Shown in pieces: positions 1 to 10,721 of a DNA stretch of 64,000 nucleotides (the first letter of the stretch is position 1; every line of letters begins with the position of its first letter). Source of the DNA: Hormiphora californensis. Lineage: Eukaryota; Ctenophora; Tentaculata; Cydippida; Pleurobrachiidae. Below the pieces are notes generated by a model. It was not told the origin of the DNA. It ran no database searches and saw nothing but the letters and a program-made list of their open reading frames with translations. The DNA lies in contig CM035350.1 in assembly GCA_020137815.1 (NCBI GenBank), forward strand, positions 5,546,680 through 5,610,679. Direction: 5' to 3'. A program made the position numbers and the translations under genes.

Positions 1-380
1 AGAGAAGCTCGAGCGGATATAAATAATGTCTTCGAATATGTAATTATGAAAGAATTCTCTTTAGCCGGTTTAGACGGAGTATAAGAAATTATCCATGTGT
101 CTATTTATAGATAACATGACGGCTAAACTAAGCGTTGCCAGTAATATAATACCCATCTGCCTGTGGACGTCTGAATTTTAGTTGTATTATCTATTTAAAG
201 TGTTTCAAATCTTATCTAAAACTGCCCTGCAGTTGTCATGCTAATATTGGTTTGAATACACACTTTTGTTGACACAATGCACGGTGTAGAATAACATCAT
301 GTAAATGAAAACAATCCCCCTGTTCCCTCCCTGTTTCTAGCATGTTTAGTTGTACATAATTTGAGTACCCCCCCCCCCAG

Positions 381-1316
381 GTTGATAAAATCTCGATGCG
401 ATCAAAGGAGACAAGTGTCAGGGATGTCTCGGGGGAGGGAGTCCAACAAGCTTTGCTAAAACTCCTCGAGGGGACACTAGTCACAATCCCAGAGCGACTT
501 ATACCCTCTCGAAAACTCCGCTCTGATCCCGTTCAAGTTGACACAACAAATATATTGTTTATTGCATCAGGTGCCTTTGGAGGAATTGAGAAAATTGTCA
601 GGTATGGAAGGGTCGATTTGGTATCTTTGTCATACTATGTGACTGCAGTAAGAGGGCTGTCTTTTGTGAGACAATAATTTCATATGGGCCGTAGACGATT
701 GTAAAATTATAAAATGTTTCAGATCGCGGAAAATTAAGAAAACAATTGGATTTGGAAGTGTTGTGAGTGGTGACGATGCCGCTCTTAACGACAAGAAAAC
801 TTCATTCCAAGATCAGTTGAAAATAAACGATAAATTTTTGCGGGATATTGACGCAGAGGACTTGGTCAATTTTGGAATTATTCCAGAATTTGTTGGTAGA
901 ATGCCCGTAGCAGTTCCTCTCATGTCGCTGGGTAAGCTCAAACTTTGTGATACTTCTCCCTAGTATTATAATAGGTGTGGGTAAAGTCTGAAGTTTTGAA
1001 GTTGTCACCTCAAACTTAAAAAAATCAGATTTTAGTGGGTACATTCAGAGGGTTATCACCCATTTCAAAGCCCTGCCTGTTTCCACATTTCCATTTACAT
1101 TTAATTTCAAACCTAGTGACAGGTTGGTAAGCACAGCTGCTGACATGTTAACATACTTTTATTCAGATCGGGAGGCATTGGTCACGATTCTAACTAAACC
1201 TAAAAACTCCATCATCGCCCAATACAAGTACTTATTGGAGCTGGATGAGTGTACGCTAACGTTCACAGATGACTCACTCAACGCTATAGCTGACCTCGCT
1301 ATACAGAAGAGAACAG
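381..1316 (+). CDS. CLPX: ATP-dependent Clp protease ATP-binding subunit ClpX, mitochondrial (partial, three exons)
   Basis: Three exons, 381-601, 723-931 and 1167-1316, join in phase across GT-AG introns and encode the second half of the AAA+ unfoldase ClpX. ClpX unfolds substrates and feeds them to the ClpP peptidase in the mitochondrial matrix. The first exon starts inside the Walker B region (VDKIS, just after the expected LDE) and carries [15 protein letters not shown] and the sensor-1 stretch [12 protein letters not shown]. The second carries IPEFVGRMP, which holds the arginine-finger region. The third is the start of the C-terminal small AAA+ domain and ends at KRTG, just before the family's ARGLRS sensor-2 motif. 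That motif and the C-terminus should lie in or beyond the gap at 1401-1500 and I do not find them after it. The zinc-finger domain, Walker A and pore loops lie upstream of the window. Identification is by recognised family motifs; no search was run. Confidence 0.93.
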
Positions 1317-1400
1317 GTGAGTTCCATGTACAGGGTGTTCCGGGTCCCCCCACTAGGGCCCGAAGTGGCCAGTGGGGTTAAGTCTACGGGAAAAAGTGTG

Positions 1401-1500
1401 NNNNNNNNNNNNNNNNNNNNNNNNNNNNNNNNNNNNNNNNNNNNNNNNNNNNNNNNNNNNNNNNNNNNNNNNNNNNNNNNNNNNNNNNNNNNNNNNNNNN
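1401..1500. other. Assembly gap (100 Ns)
   Basis: Exactly 100 N bases, the conventional placeholder for a scaffold join of unknown size. It falls inside ClpX, immediately after the donor site of exon 1167-1316, so the gene is broken by the assembly and not necessarily in the organism. Confidence 0.99.
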
Positions 1501-2984
1501 TCAGTTTGTAATACCTGTTTGCATGGAAGCAGGGCGGCAAGGAGAAGCTTATAAAGACTCCTATTTTTTGGAACCAAAGACTTTTTAGGTGTCAGTAGGC
1601 ATGATCAGCTTCTTTATCTCTCGAACTTTGGCTGCTAACCTAAATTATAAATTATAAAATATGAGATTAATCTGTCTGGTAGATCTAAGCGCTATACATG
1701 GTCTGGCACCCTCAGACAGGGATCACTAAGACATGTCGAACTAATAAGTTATTAAAAAAATAGTAAGCTGTATATTCGTACTTGATCATATCTTTGGGGA
1801 TGTTTTCTGGTGTTTCAGTAGTGTTTGTCCTCCCCAGATAGACTGTAACATTCCACACACTGCCACACATTCTCCAGCTCTCTTCCGGTCGTCCTACAGA
1901 GAATTAGAGAGCATGATTTATGTAAACTGTCCGGTTGTAAAGATAATTTCATACAAGTTCTTTAAAACTTATTTGAACAATGTTCCTTGAGTCCTGCATG
2001 CAGTCTAGTCGTGACACAATGCGCAACTACTTAATATAGTGTTTAATCTTAAATCTATTAAACGGAGATCGGTTAGCGTCTCGCAGCATATTCCGAACCA
2101 TGAAGGTAGACATTGAGAACAAGTTTTTTAGCTAACCTATTAACTCGATTCTCCGTGACGCCGATCGCGAGAGGTTATGTCGAGGTTGTGACTGGAAGAG
2201 AGTGAGACTTTGAAACTGAGAATGGTTTCCAAGAATCGATTCCCCTAAATGATTTCCATAATCGCAACGATATTGAGACCTCACCCGCCCACAATTTAGC
2301 ATGCAAAGCCAATCCGACATCCGCGAAGCCAGATTGGGCAGAATTATATAGAAGACCTACCCCAGAAAGGTTAAGAGTTCAATAGATAGAGTTACATTTG
2401 TTGAATTCTATTGAGACAAGGAGGGTAGGTGATGTTTACCATTCGTGCTCTGACTTTAATGAAGTTACAGCAGCTGCCGTGTAATGACTGGTAAAGCATA
2501 TGAAAATAACACTTGTGTATATAATCGCTAGGTTGTAAGGGAGCTGGTTATTTTTCATTAGCGGTCATCTCACAGACCGCACGGTGTGTTGTAGGACGCG
2601 TAGGTTCCGAAATATGTGTTCGTGACATTTTAATAGAGAGAAAGTATAGATATTGAGTTCGAGAATAAATACTGGAGAAAGAAAAAAGATATCGTTTAAG
2701 AGTTCACAATCACGCATGAATGAGACAGATGTAATTTCTCTAGCGTCGATCTTTATATTTTTCCTGCCATCCGCGCTCTCTCTTTCCCTTCCTCTCTCTC
2801 TCTCTATTTTTTCTCAATCTATCACTGGCCCATCTCTATCAATCTATAATACATGTTCAACATATTGTGGACGCACATATGCGGCACAGTCTGCCAGGCA
2901 CACATACAGTATGGTTGACATTTCGGCTGCGCACGTGCTCTCTCTCTTCCCCCTCTCTCTTTTCTCTCTCTCTTCTCTCTCTCT
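1501..2984. other. Gene-poor AT-rich sequence; CT-rich at its right end
   Basis: I find no convincing coding exon on either strand. The expected end of ClpX (sensor-2 motif and C-terminus) is not recognisable. From about 2765 to 2984 the + strand becomes CT-rich microsatellite, running directly into the retrotransposon 3' fragment that follows. Confidence 0.6.
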
Positions 2985-3375
2985 CGGTCCACTACACGCA
3001 CCACTCCCACATGGGGCCGTGAGGCCCCAGAGAGCAGGGTTAAATCCCCCGTGACCGGATCTGTTGGATCTGAGGGCCCGGAGGGCTGCGGAGTAAAGGT
3101 AGGGTAGGTGAACATGTACATACGGGTAAATTTAACAATGACATATGGGTTTTAAGTAAAGGGGATGATATTAAAAAGGGGGAAGTAAAGTGGGATTTAA
3201 AGCTATGGTGACGGAGCACAAGACCTCCTAAACTATCTGCAAAGAAAGACAATTGCTTACAATGAATTCTAAGAAGAGACACTTATCAGGAACTGAGAAG
3301 CAAACCGTACTGAATCTAAGGCAGCCTAAAACAAGCGGAACGGGTGTTCGAGCGAAAAAAATATAATTAATACAA
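2985..3375 (-). mobile_element. 5'-truncated copy of the R4/Dong-like retrotransposon (3' untranslated region only)
   Basis: This stretch matches 44359-44745, the 3' untranslated region of the full-length R4-like element, over nearly its whole length. Shared landmarks are CGGTCCAC, CACTCCCACATGGGGCCGT, GATCTGAGGGCCCGGAGGG, and ATGGTGACGGAGCA followed by GACCTCCTAAACTATCTG. In both places the + strand side of the element's 3' end is a CT microsatellite, so on the element's own strand it ends in a GA repeat. No protein-coding part remains. Non-LTR retrotransposons commonly leave such 5'-truncated copies, and divergence between the two copies is modest. Confidence 0.85.
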
Positions 3376-3404
3376 ATGGATGATGATTACATGTCGAGCC
3401 GAGA

Positions 3405-3845
3405 GGACAGCCAGCCGTTCCAGAGAAGCCAAGCTGACCCCGTTCCAGAGAAGACAGCCGACCCCGTTCCAGAGAAGCCAGCTGACCCGTTCCAGAGAAG
3501 CCAGCTGACCCCGTTCCAGAAAAGCCAGCTGACCCCGCCCCAGAGAAGACAGCCACCCCGACTCCAGAGAAGACAGCTGACCCCCGCTCCAGTAAGGACA
3601 GCCTGACCCAGTCCAGTAAAGACAGTGACCCGTTCAGTAAAGACAGCTGACCCCGTTCCAGAGAGGACAGCCCACCCCGCTCCAGAGAGGACGGCTGAAC
3701 CCGTTCCAGTAAAGACAGCTGACCCCGCTCCAGAGAAGCCAGCTGACCCGCTCAAGAGGACAGCCACCCCGATCCAGAGAGGACAGCTGACCCCGCTCCA
3801 GTAAGGTACAGCTGACCCCGCCCCAGAGAGGACAGCCACCGTTCC
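3405..3845. repeat. Minisatellite, about 24-bp unit, roughly 18 copies
   Basis: Tandem array with consensus AGAGAGGACAGCTGACCCC followed by GCTCC or GTTCC. The reverse complement of the large array at 50480-51440 (AGAGAGGATAGTTTACCCC plus GGTCC) has the same 24-bp period and a very similar sequence, so both belong to one family in opposite orientation. Open frames here are only translated repeats. Confidence 0.85.
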
Positions 3846-4260
3846 AAAGACAATCATCTCCGATGTAGAACCCTACAAAATGGAAGAAGTGGGTTAGGGG
3901 GGCCAGTAGAACAAAAACAGTATTGGTTAGGGTTAGTGATAAAAGGGGCCTTGGGGGCACAGTTTGGCTGGAAGATGCCTGTTCCACTGTAACCTGAGCC
4001 GGAGAAGGCGGGGTAGGAACGTCGTAGTCTGGCGTTGATCACACTGTGGGCCGCCTAGCCTTGCAAGATGTTTTTGTATTTTGTATTTCTTATTTTTTTT
4101 TCGTATTCCTGATACACAGCCACGACTAGCAGCGGCCACACGAGAGACCTGGAAATCGACAGGTGGGAAAGGGGATGGGGAAAAAAGGTACTCCGTTGAA
4201 CCCGTTGCCCGGGGGAAACCGCTTGGTGAGGTGGTGGTGGCAGGGGGACCAACTCCCCCC

Positions 4261-4324
<64 letters not shown>

Positions 4325-5769
4325 CCCCGATCATGTGTTTCCCTTACTATATGATGAGGAACTTATACATTCCACGAAGAGAAATGATCATTCGCACTGA
4401 TCGATTTCTTGTTTGATGATGAAATGAATTCTGTCCTGGGCTGCTATCGCCGGGATGAATAGTATTTACTGTTCAAACGACTCTTCTCTCCGTCCATATC
4501 AATCATCATTAATATTAAACATAAATACTCAATAATATAATAGGTGTGACTATTTGACTCATCAGAACATTGGCACTTCTGTTTTGTGATCACTTACACA
4601 CACAATTCTCTGCTCCCTCTCATACAATGGGCCGTGAGACACTAGACTGCAGTTTCCGAGTTGGTCACTATATTTTCACTACTTCACATACTTATTTCAC
4701 TGCTATGTTATAGACCAGCTCGATGCTTTGGACCACCATGTTGTATTAGAACCACCTAGTTACAAGACACCCCTAATATTGCTATATTAACGCGGAGGGG
4801 TGACAGGTGCAATTGAACCAGATTTGTACAAGCCTGAGAATTGTGTCTTTTGAGGGCATGAAAGGGGGGAAAATACTGGAGAGTGTCTAGAAACTACACT
4901 CAAGCTTGTACAACTCTGTTTGGTTCACTCTCACTTTTAAATATTATTTGTATGTGTCGTTCAACTAGCCACTACGCAACTCAGCTGATTCTTGCTAAAC
5001 GTGGTATGAAACTGTATGATCTTAAATTAGTGTTTGATTGGATATCTGTATATACTCAGTATGCCATGTATCTATCAGTAGTTATGATTTATCGGGGGAG
5101 GATCAGAGAGAGCTAGTAATATTGTCATAGAATGGGTTGGAGTGTGATATGAATTTATGCGATATGAAGATCTCCATATATGTATCCAGGAGAAGTCTCT
5201 ATTATAGAGACTGGCCTGGGCGGGATAAAATTGCAGATAAGTGCAGTAACCTTAATTATATGTAATATAACATATTTTGTGATTCAAATCCTACAGCCCA
5301 CATTATATGCCCATCCCTTAAGGGCAATAGTAGAAAGGTTACCACCTCCTAATGAACTATGATATTCAATGTGGCACAATTTAACTCTCCGAGTCTGATA
5401 TTGCCCACCATAACTTTCTATTCGACAGATCTATACTTATCATGTTAATTGTTGATTTTATTTGCGTGACTAGCAGAGAGAATATGAAACCATCCTGTTC
5501 TGACAGTAGTTCCCTTTAGTAACCCTGATTGTGATTGGTTTATACGAGCAATCGCCTCGTTAACCCGGCCCACGTAGTAGTTGACAAGCCTTACTAATTT
5601 TTTGTGTCGCTTAACTTCACTAATCATTTCTATTCTTATTCTATCATTACTATCTTCACAATGTTGGGAGTGTCCCATTTCTCACATACATTATTTATAT
5701 AGTTCTTATGCAATGGCAGCAACCAATCGGAACAGAGGCTATTATATATAGTGCTGAAATCTGATTATA
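3846..5769. other. Intergenic, no recognisable gene
   Basis: Apart from the CT microsatellite at 4257-4322 I see only short AT-rich open frames without family motifs, splice structure or repeats. Confidence 0.5.
4257..4322 (+). repeat. CT dinucleotide microsatellite
   Basis: About 30 imperfect CT units bounded by C runs. The sequence to its left is unrelated to the R4-like 3' end, so it is not clearly a retrotransposon tail. Confidence 0.9.
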
Positions 5770-5861
5770 CCGCGTGGTCCGGCACCTGGAATTATAGGTG
5801 CCGACTGCCAGGAGGGATAATCATCTAAGATTTACAGATCTCCCTTTTATTGCCCACGCGG
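5770..5861. mobile_element. Short palindromic MITE with ACCGCGTGG inverted ends
   Basis: The ends ACCGCGTGG and CCACGCGGT are perfect inverted repeats bordered by TA on both sides, with an inner hairpin (GGCACCT ... AGGTGCC) next to the left end. Taking TA as the target duplication leaves a roughly 90-bp non-autonomous element whose termini (CCGCGTGG) resemble the CCGCGCGG termini of the larger element in the PRKDC intron. The relationship is an inference from the ends. Confidence 0.55.
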
Positions 5862-8726
5862 TACACGTCGCGGTAAATAGGTGTGTCCGATAAAACTGGC
5901 AGTGTTCAGGCTCATTAAGGGGTGTGTGTATCGAATTAGTACCACAGTCGGACTCCGCTGTAGAAGGGTGCTGCTCCGGTAATTATAATCTTATGAACTA
6001 CATATAACATGTAGCTAAACATTTATTTTAATATCCGTCATCTACTACCACCTTTGTTTTGCTCGCGTTTGTTTCTTTGTTCGCGCGCCGAGACGAAACA
6101 GAGGGTACTTTCCTTGGTATAAATATTTACCCCCCCCCCCCCATCCAGTTCAGCTGCAGTCTCTTATCAGACTCCTTACCGTTTAACACGTTAGCTAGTT
6201 GAGCATACATTCTCTCCCCAGTTGTTCTCAATTGGGGAAGTGTAACGCACCACTTGTTGACTCCCTCAGAGGGCACTAGGACTCTGGATGGGACTTGCTG
6301 AGGACTCCCGGCTCCATAGCCCTCCAGAAGGGGTTCCTGCAGTGGCTGATAGTAGGGATGGGGGCCAGGCTGGATATGGCGCTGGAAGAATACCATCACA
6401 GGGGGTTTGAGACCCTCTCTACAGGACTATCATGCCCAATCGGGGATGGAATGGCTAGATTAGAAAATAGGCATTGTAAATAATTCATTAAAACTAAACA
6501 CTAAAGTGCCAAGTTTTCCCGAATTTTTAAGACCTTTGACAATGCAACCAGATCAAGTCTTGATCTTATCAGGAGACGGAGGATATGATCAAAAGAGTTG
6601 TCCACACGCCAAGACTTTTTTTGTGTTAAATAAAATGCACCGGTTCGCCCAAATATTAAAATAGGCTAGATCTCGGATTTAATGGAATCTTGGAATTGAC
6701 CTTTTCATCCCCAGGGAGGATAGGATAAAGATTTTTTAAGTCTATTTCACCTTGGTATGGACTTACATATTATATTAGGAATTATTCCATTTAAGTTATC
6801 AGAAGTAGTTATTGAAGGGGCCCACTGCCGCGACAGGTATTAGATATCCTCCTTTTAATGACTTTAGAGGTGAACCGGGGTGAAAATCTTCCTCTCTCTA
6901 GTCTCTCATCCTCCTCTATCTTCCTCTCTGCTATCCGTCCCTCTCTCCACACAGCTTTGCAATATATTAACATTCGGACCGGGGATTCACGCCGGGGACG
7001 GTCGAAATTTTCAGCTTTTCTGCTATTTGAACCTTTCATTGCGGGTGTTATAGTGACGATAGGCTGGATTGACACAACAACAGTCTCGAATCTTTAGTCC
7101 GCACATGATGCATGCATGACGTTTTCAATGCACACGTCAAAAATGTGAGTCTCAGCTCTTCCCTCTATTTTCTTGTTTGAATTCTAGATGGCTCAAACAC
7201 ATTGGCGTGAATTGCTTGCCAGCGGCCCAATTTCAGACGGTCATAGGCTCCACTCCCGGTGAGATATAGACTCGGAAAGTTGTTGTTGTAAGAAGAAACG
7301 ACATGATCTCCTTACAAAAAAATTTTCGGAGTCTATATTTATCGGGGTTGGATCTATGGCCGTTCTGAAATTTGCGCTGACAAAGCAACTCCACGCCAAC
7401 GTGTTTGCTGGGTACTATAGTATAAAACCCATAAAATGCTGACATAAAATTTCTATGATGCCTATAATAGCTGCCTATATTTTGTCCTATGATACCGATA
7501 GTGTCTCGAGCTGTCAGGTTCACCGTTTTTTCAATCAACCTCGTTCTAGTTGTTACCTTTACTCTCGTTATTGAAGCTCCCTATATTCAAAGAAACTTTG
7601 TCTTTAGAAACCAGATCGAGAGAGTAGTAAGCAATCCAAAAACTAAGAATTTTTTAACTTTATTAAAAAAACTAAACCAGGTAGGGGCTCATATTTTGTT
7701 GGGGCGTTTCTAAATGTGCGATTTGGGATTTTCTTATAAAAATACGACTGAAGCGAGAGTAAAGTAGTTCAAAGAAGCCCCAACATATGTTGTTAAGGGG
7801 GATAATTACAAAAGGATGTCCGTAATTTTGGTCATTTTAACACCCCCCCAATCTCCCTCCTCCCGTCCAGTTTCGTACCACCAACCGAGTATATCTAGCA
7901 GAAAAATCAGTAACAAGAATATTATCTGCATTATGTTTTCATAATGCTATGTTTCCCGCCAACCTTTATTTTCATAACGCACATCTAAGGGGAAGGCGGG
8001 ACCAGGCCTTTCCGATCATCTATGGGAATCAGTCCAAACGTATAGAACAAATCATTGTGTGTTAGTAGCACTAAATTGCGCGCCACATGGGCGGCTAACA
8101 GTTCTGTGAAAACGTGGCCATTGAAGTATTTGAGAAGAGCAACATCGTTTTGTCCCTCGCAATGAGCGGGTTCGCTTACAAAAAAGCGTGACAACTTCAA
8201 TAGTATGTAAAATAAAATTGTCGAATTTCTAAACCCTTATGCCTTTTTACAAAAGGCTCCGGGTGAATGCCCTTCGGCATTTCACGGGCGGGGAAAGTTT
8301 CCTCAAAAAAGTCCGAATTGAATCAACCCCTCCCCCTTTTTGAAATCGCCCATAACACCGCAAAGGTAGTCGGAGATGAGAGAAGGGTGGAGATGAGAGC
8401 GTTGATATTGCTCGTCTTGTCTGGGGGACCTACTTAGAGAAGAGGGGTTCTCGGTTCATGGGTCATCTCTCAACAGCAGATATCAACTTCACCTGATAGA
8501 TCTGGTAACACCCCAAGCTGCACCACCCTTTGAACCACGACAGTAACCGGTAGAATGACATAAGCTTTAATATATGTACTACAACGTGTCCTCAGTGTGT
8601 CCTTAAACGTTCCGTAGACAGTATTTGCCTAGCTCTACCCTCTTTTATAAAATAAAATGGAACAAATCATATGTCAGTCTTATACCCAATAGCAATTATA
8701 TTTTTCGATTTGCTATTTCTTCGCAG
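5862..8726. other. Intergenic or upstream intronic sequence; PRKDC 5' exons not found
   Basis: About 2.9 kb before the first recognised PRKDC exon. It contains scattered short open frames on both strands, one possible - strand exon (6131-6381), and nothing I can assign to the roughly 2,200 residues that should precede the PRKDC exons at 8727. Either those exons are elsewhere, or the scaffold is wrongly joined upstream. Confidence 0.45.
6131..6381 (-). CDS. Possible coding exon of unknown gene
   Basis: On the - strand an open stretch of about 80 codons follows a good acceptor (TTCTTCCAG) and ends in a G run before a GTAAAT donor. Its composition is protein-like (Q/P-rich start, then GVNKWCVTLPQLRTTGERMY and a charged end), unlike the AT-rich noise around it. 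I do not recognise the family and found no partner exon nearby. It could be a chance open frame; the long G run next to the donor argues for caution. Confidence 0.25.
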
Positions 8727-9730
8727 GAGTTTAAATTCTTCGAAGGACTTGCTCTTACGGAGAAAGGTTCCAAGAAAATATGGGATAATATCGAACCGCC
8801 TGCTAACGAAGGTAACGCAATATTCATTATTATATGGAATGGGTATATTTAATGCATTTAAAAAGTCATATATATTATCTTAAGGTTCTTCAAAAAGTGA
8901 CACTTTTCAAACGCGAAATGTCTCTGGAGGGGCAGCAGCACAGCAAGAGGATGCAATTAATGATCTTGTAGTTGAGATGTCAAGTTTAAGTCAGGATCTT
9001 GCAGGCGGTTCCATGGTAACAGCGACCTCTCGAACGGGTATAGTACAGCTGCACGGAGAGATAGAAAGATAGAGAGAGAGATAGAAAGATAGATAGAAAG
9101 ATATAAGAGAGAGAGATAGAGAGAGATAGAAAGATATAGGTCCGTGGAAATAGAGGTGGGAGTGTAGTAGTTTTGAGAGTTGTGTATAGGTGCTAATTAT
9201 AGCTTTTTGCAGCTGCTGTGGCATCAACAAAGATTAGACGACCAGAGGACCCTTTCGTGATAATGTTAAACAGATTCAGTGAGAGTGCAGAAATGAAGGC
9301 AAGAATAGAGTCTATGTAAGTACTAAGTAGAATACTTTTAATAGAATGCATCACATTATGTAGGTCTGATACTTTAGTAATATGGTAATGTGTTATACTC
9401 ATATAGGCTCACATTATAAAGAGGTATATTTCAAAGAAACCTAGATAAAGTGCGATCATGTATAATACACCATGGAATCAAGCTGATATTCTTATAACCG
9501 ATTTCGTCTATCCTCATCCATGGAAATTTCCAGTTTTGCCGACTACACGATAAGTGACTCGATAAAGGCGGAGTTATGTGGTTGGGTGCTAAGCTCTGAA
9601 CTAAAGGTAGCCCCAGTCACATGGTTCTCATGGCTAGGATGCCGCGATATCGTGGACAAGTCTACCATACGAATCCTCTCTGCTGCTCTAATGGATTCCA
9701 AACCATTAATCAACCCACTAGCTGACGTAG
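8727..9730 (+). CDS. PRKDC: PRKDC exons a-d (four small exons)
   Basis: Exons 8727-8811, 8885-9037, 9213-9315 and 9534-9730 were placed by splice sites and phase: acceptors TTCGCAG, ATCTTAAG, TTTTTGCAG and TTTCCAG, and donors GTAACG, GTATAG, GTAAGT and GTGCAA. Their phases chain 0-1-1-2-1 into the large exon at 9899 without a stop. The peptides contain GSKKIWDNIEPP, RRPEDPFVIMLNRF and CGWVLSSELK. I assign them to PRKDC from continuity, not from strong motifs, so the exon starts and the first exon in particular are less certain than the later ones. Confidence 0.6.
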
Positions 9731-10649
9731 GTGCAAATTGTTTAACCTCTCCATTAAATCTAGCCGTCTGTATCCGGAGTTAAATTTAGATCACAGCAGT
9801 GATTTTTCCATCGCGTCCCGCAAGGAGACGTCAATGATTTTGTTTCCTGGAATATAAATAGTTACCCAAGATGGTTATACATGTGGTTATATATGTAGAG
9901 AGCGACATGTCTCACTGGAACATTCCTCAGGACGTTGGTACTGTGGTTAAAGTTCTCCTGCTCAACTCAACAACGGGGCAGTATGGTCAGATGATCAACC
10001 TAACTACCCATATCCTTGAAAAGTGGCCATGTGGCACTATCAACACCTCATTTATTTCTCCGTTACTCGCCCGGGAGCCCCGTACAGCATGTCGTGCTTT
10101 GCTCATACTCCTTCTCACAGGGTCACTGTCCCTCACCGGACTGGGGGAGCTGTATGGGACGCTCATGACACTGATGCGTGATCCAAAGAAGCTCACATAC
10201 GGGCCCGCTGGATCTGTTCTGGGTCACATCATGGGTCGTGCAGGGGGTCTGTCTGGAGAGCAGGTGGACGAGGTTCACTCTCTCCTACTATCGATTCACC
10301 GGGACCCCTTGTTGCTGAACAAGTTCTTATCCCTCGTACACCTGATCGGACAAGGACACCCAGAAACGGCAGTGAGATTCACTAGTAAACTCCTGGACAG
10401 CCTTCCTAAGGTTACCAACGGGAGGTTGTTAGGGGAAGTTCTGGCGGGTCTGAAGCACCTCAACGGTCCCGAGGTTGTAGCCGCTCTTCTCAACGCGGGG
10501 CTGGAGAAGTTTCTAAGGACGAGCAACGTGGGTAAAGCTGCAGTGGAAGTTCTGATAGGCAACATTGGATCCATCAACCACGAGGAGGTATTATACCTCA
10601 TATCATATTATATTCAGATCTTGTTTGATAAATACTTGAAAATTCGTTA

Positions 10650-10721
<72 letters not shown>

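Noticed and set aside
1840-1990. Possible ClpX last exon after the gap
   Set aside because: An acceptor-like TTTCAG is present but the peptide lacks the ARGLRS motif and any ClpX C-terminal features.
3387-3857. 156-codon GSAGFSGTGSA-type protein on the - strand
   Set aside because: Translation of the 24-bp minisatellite; a period divisible by three keeps the frame open.
5445-5678. Possible - strand coding stretch (HKKLVRLVNYYVGRVNEAI)
   Set aside because: Helical-looking but without splice context or recognisable family.
7489-7713. Possible upstream PRKDC exon ending QV|GTAGGG-like
   Set aside because: Phase and similarity could not be tied to the exon at 8727; evidence is too weak.
7985-8200. 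Possible - strand coding stretch (VARNLVLLTHNDLFYTFGL)
   Set aside because: No acceptor/donor pair, no family recognised, and similar chance frames occur nearby.
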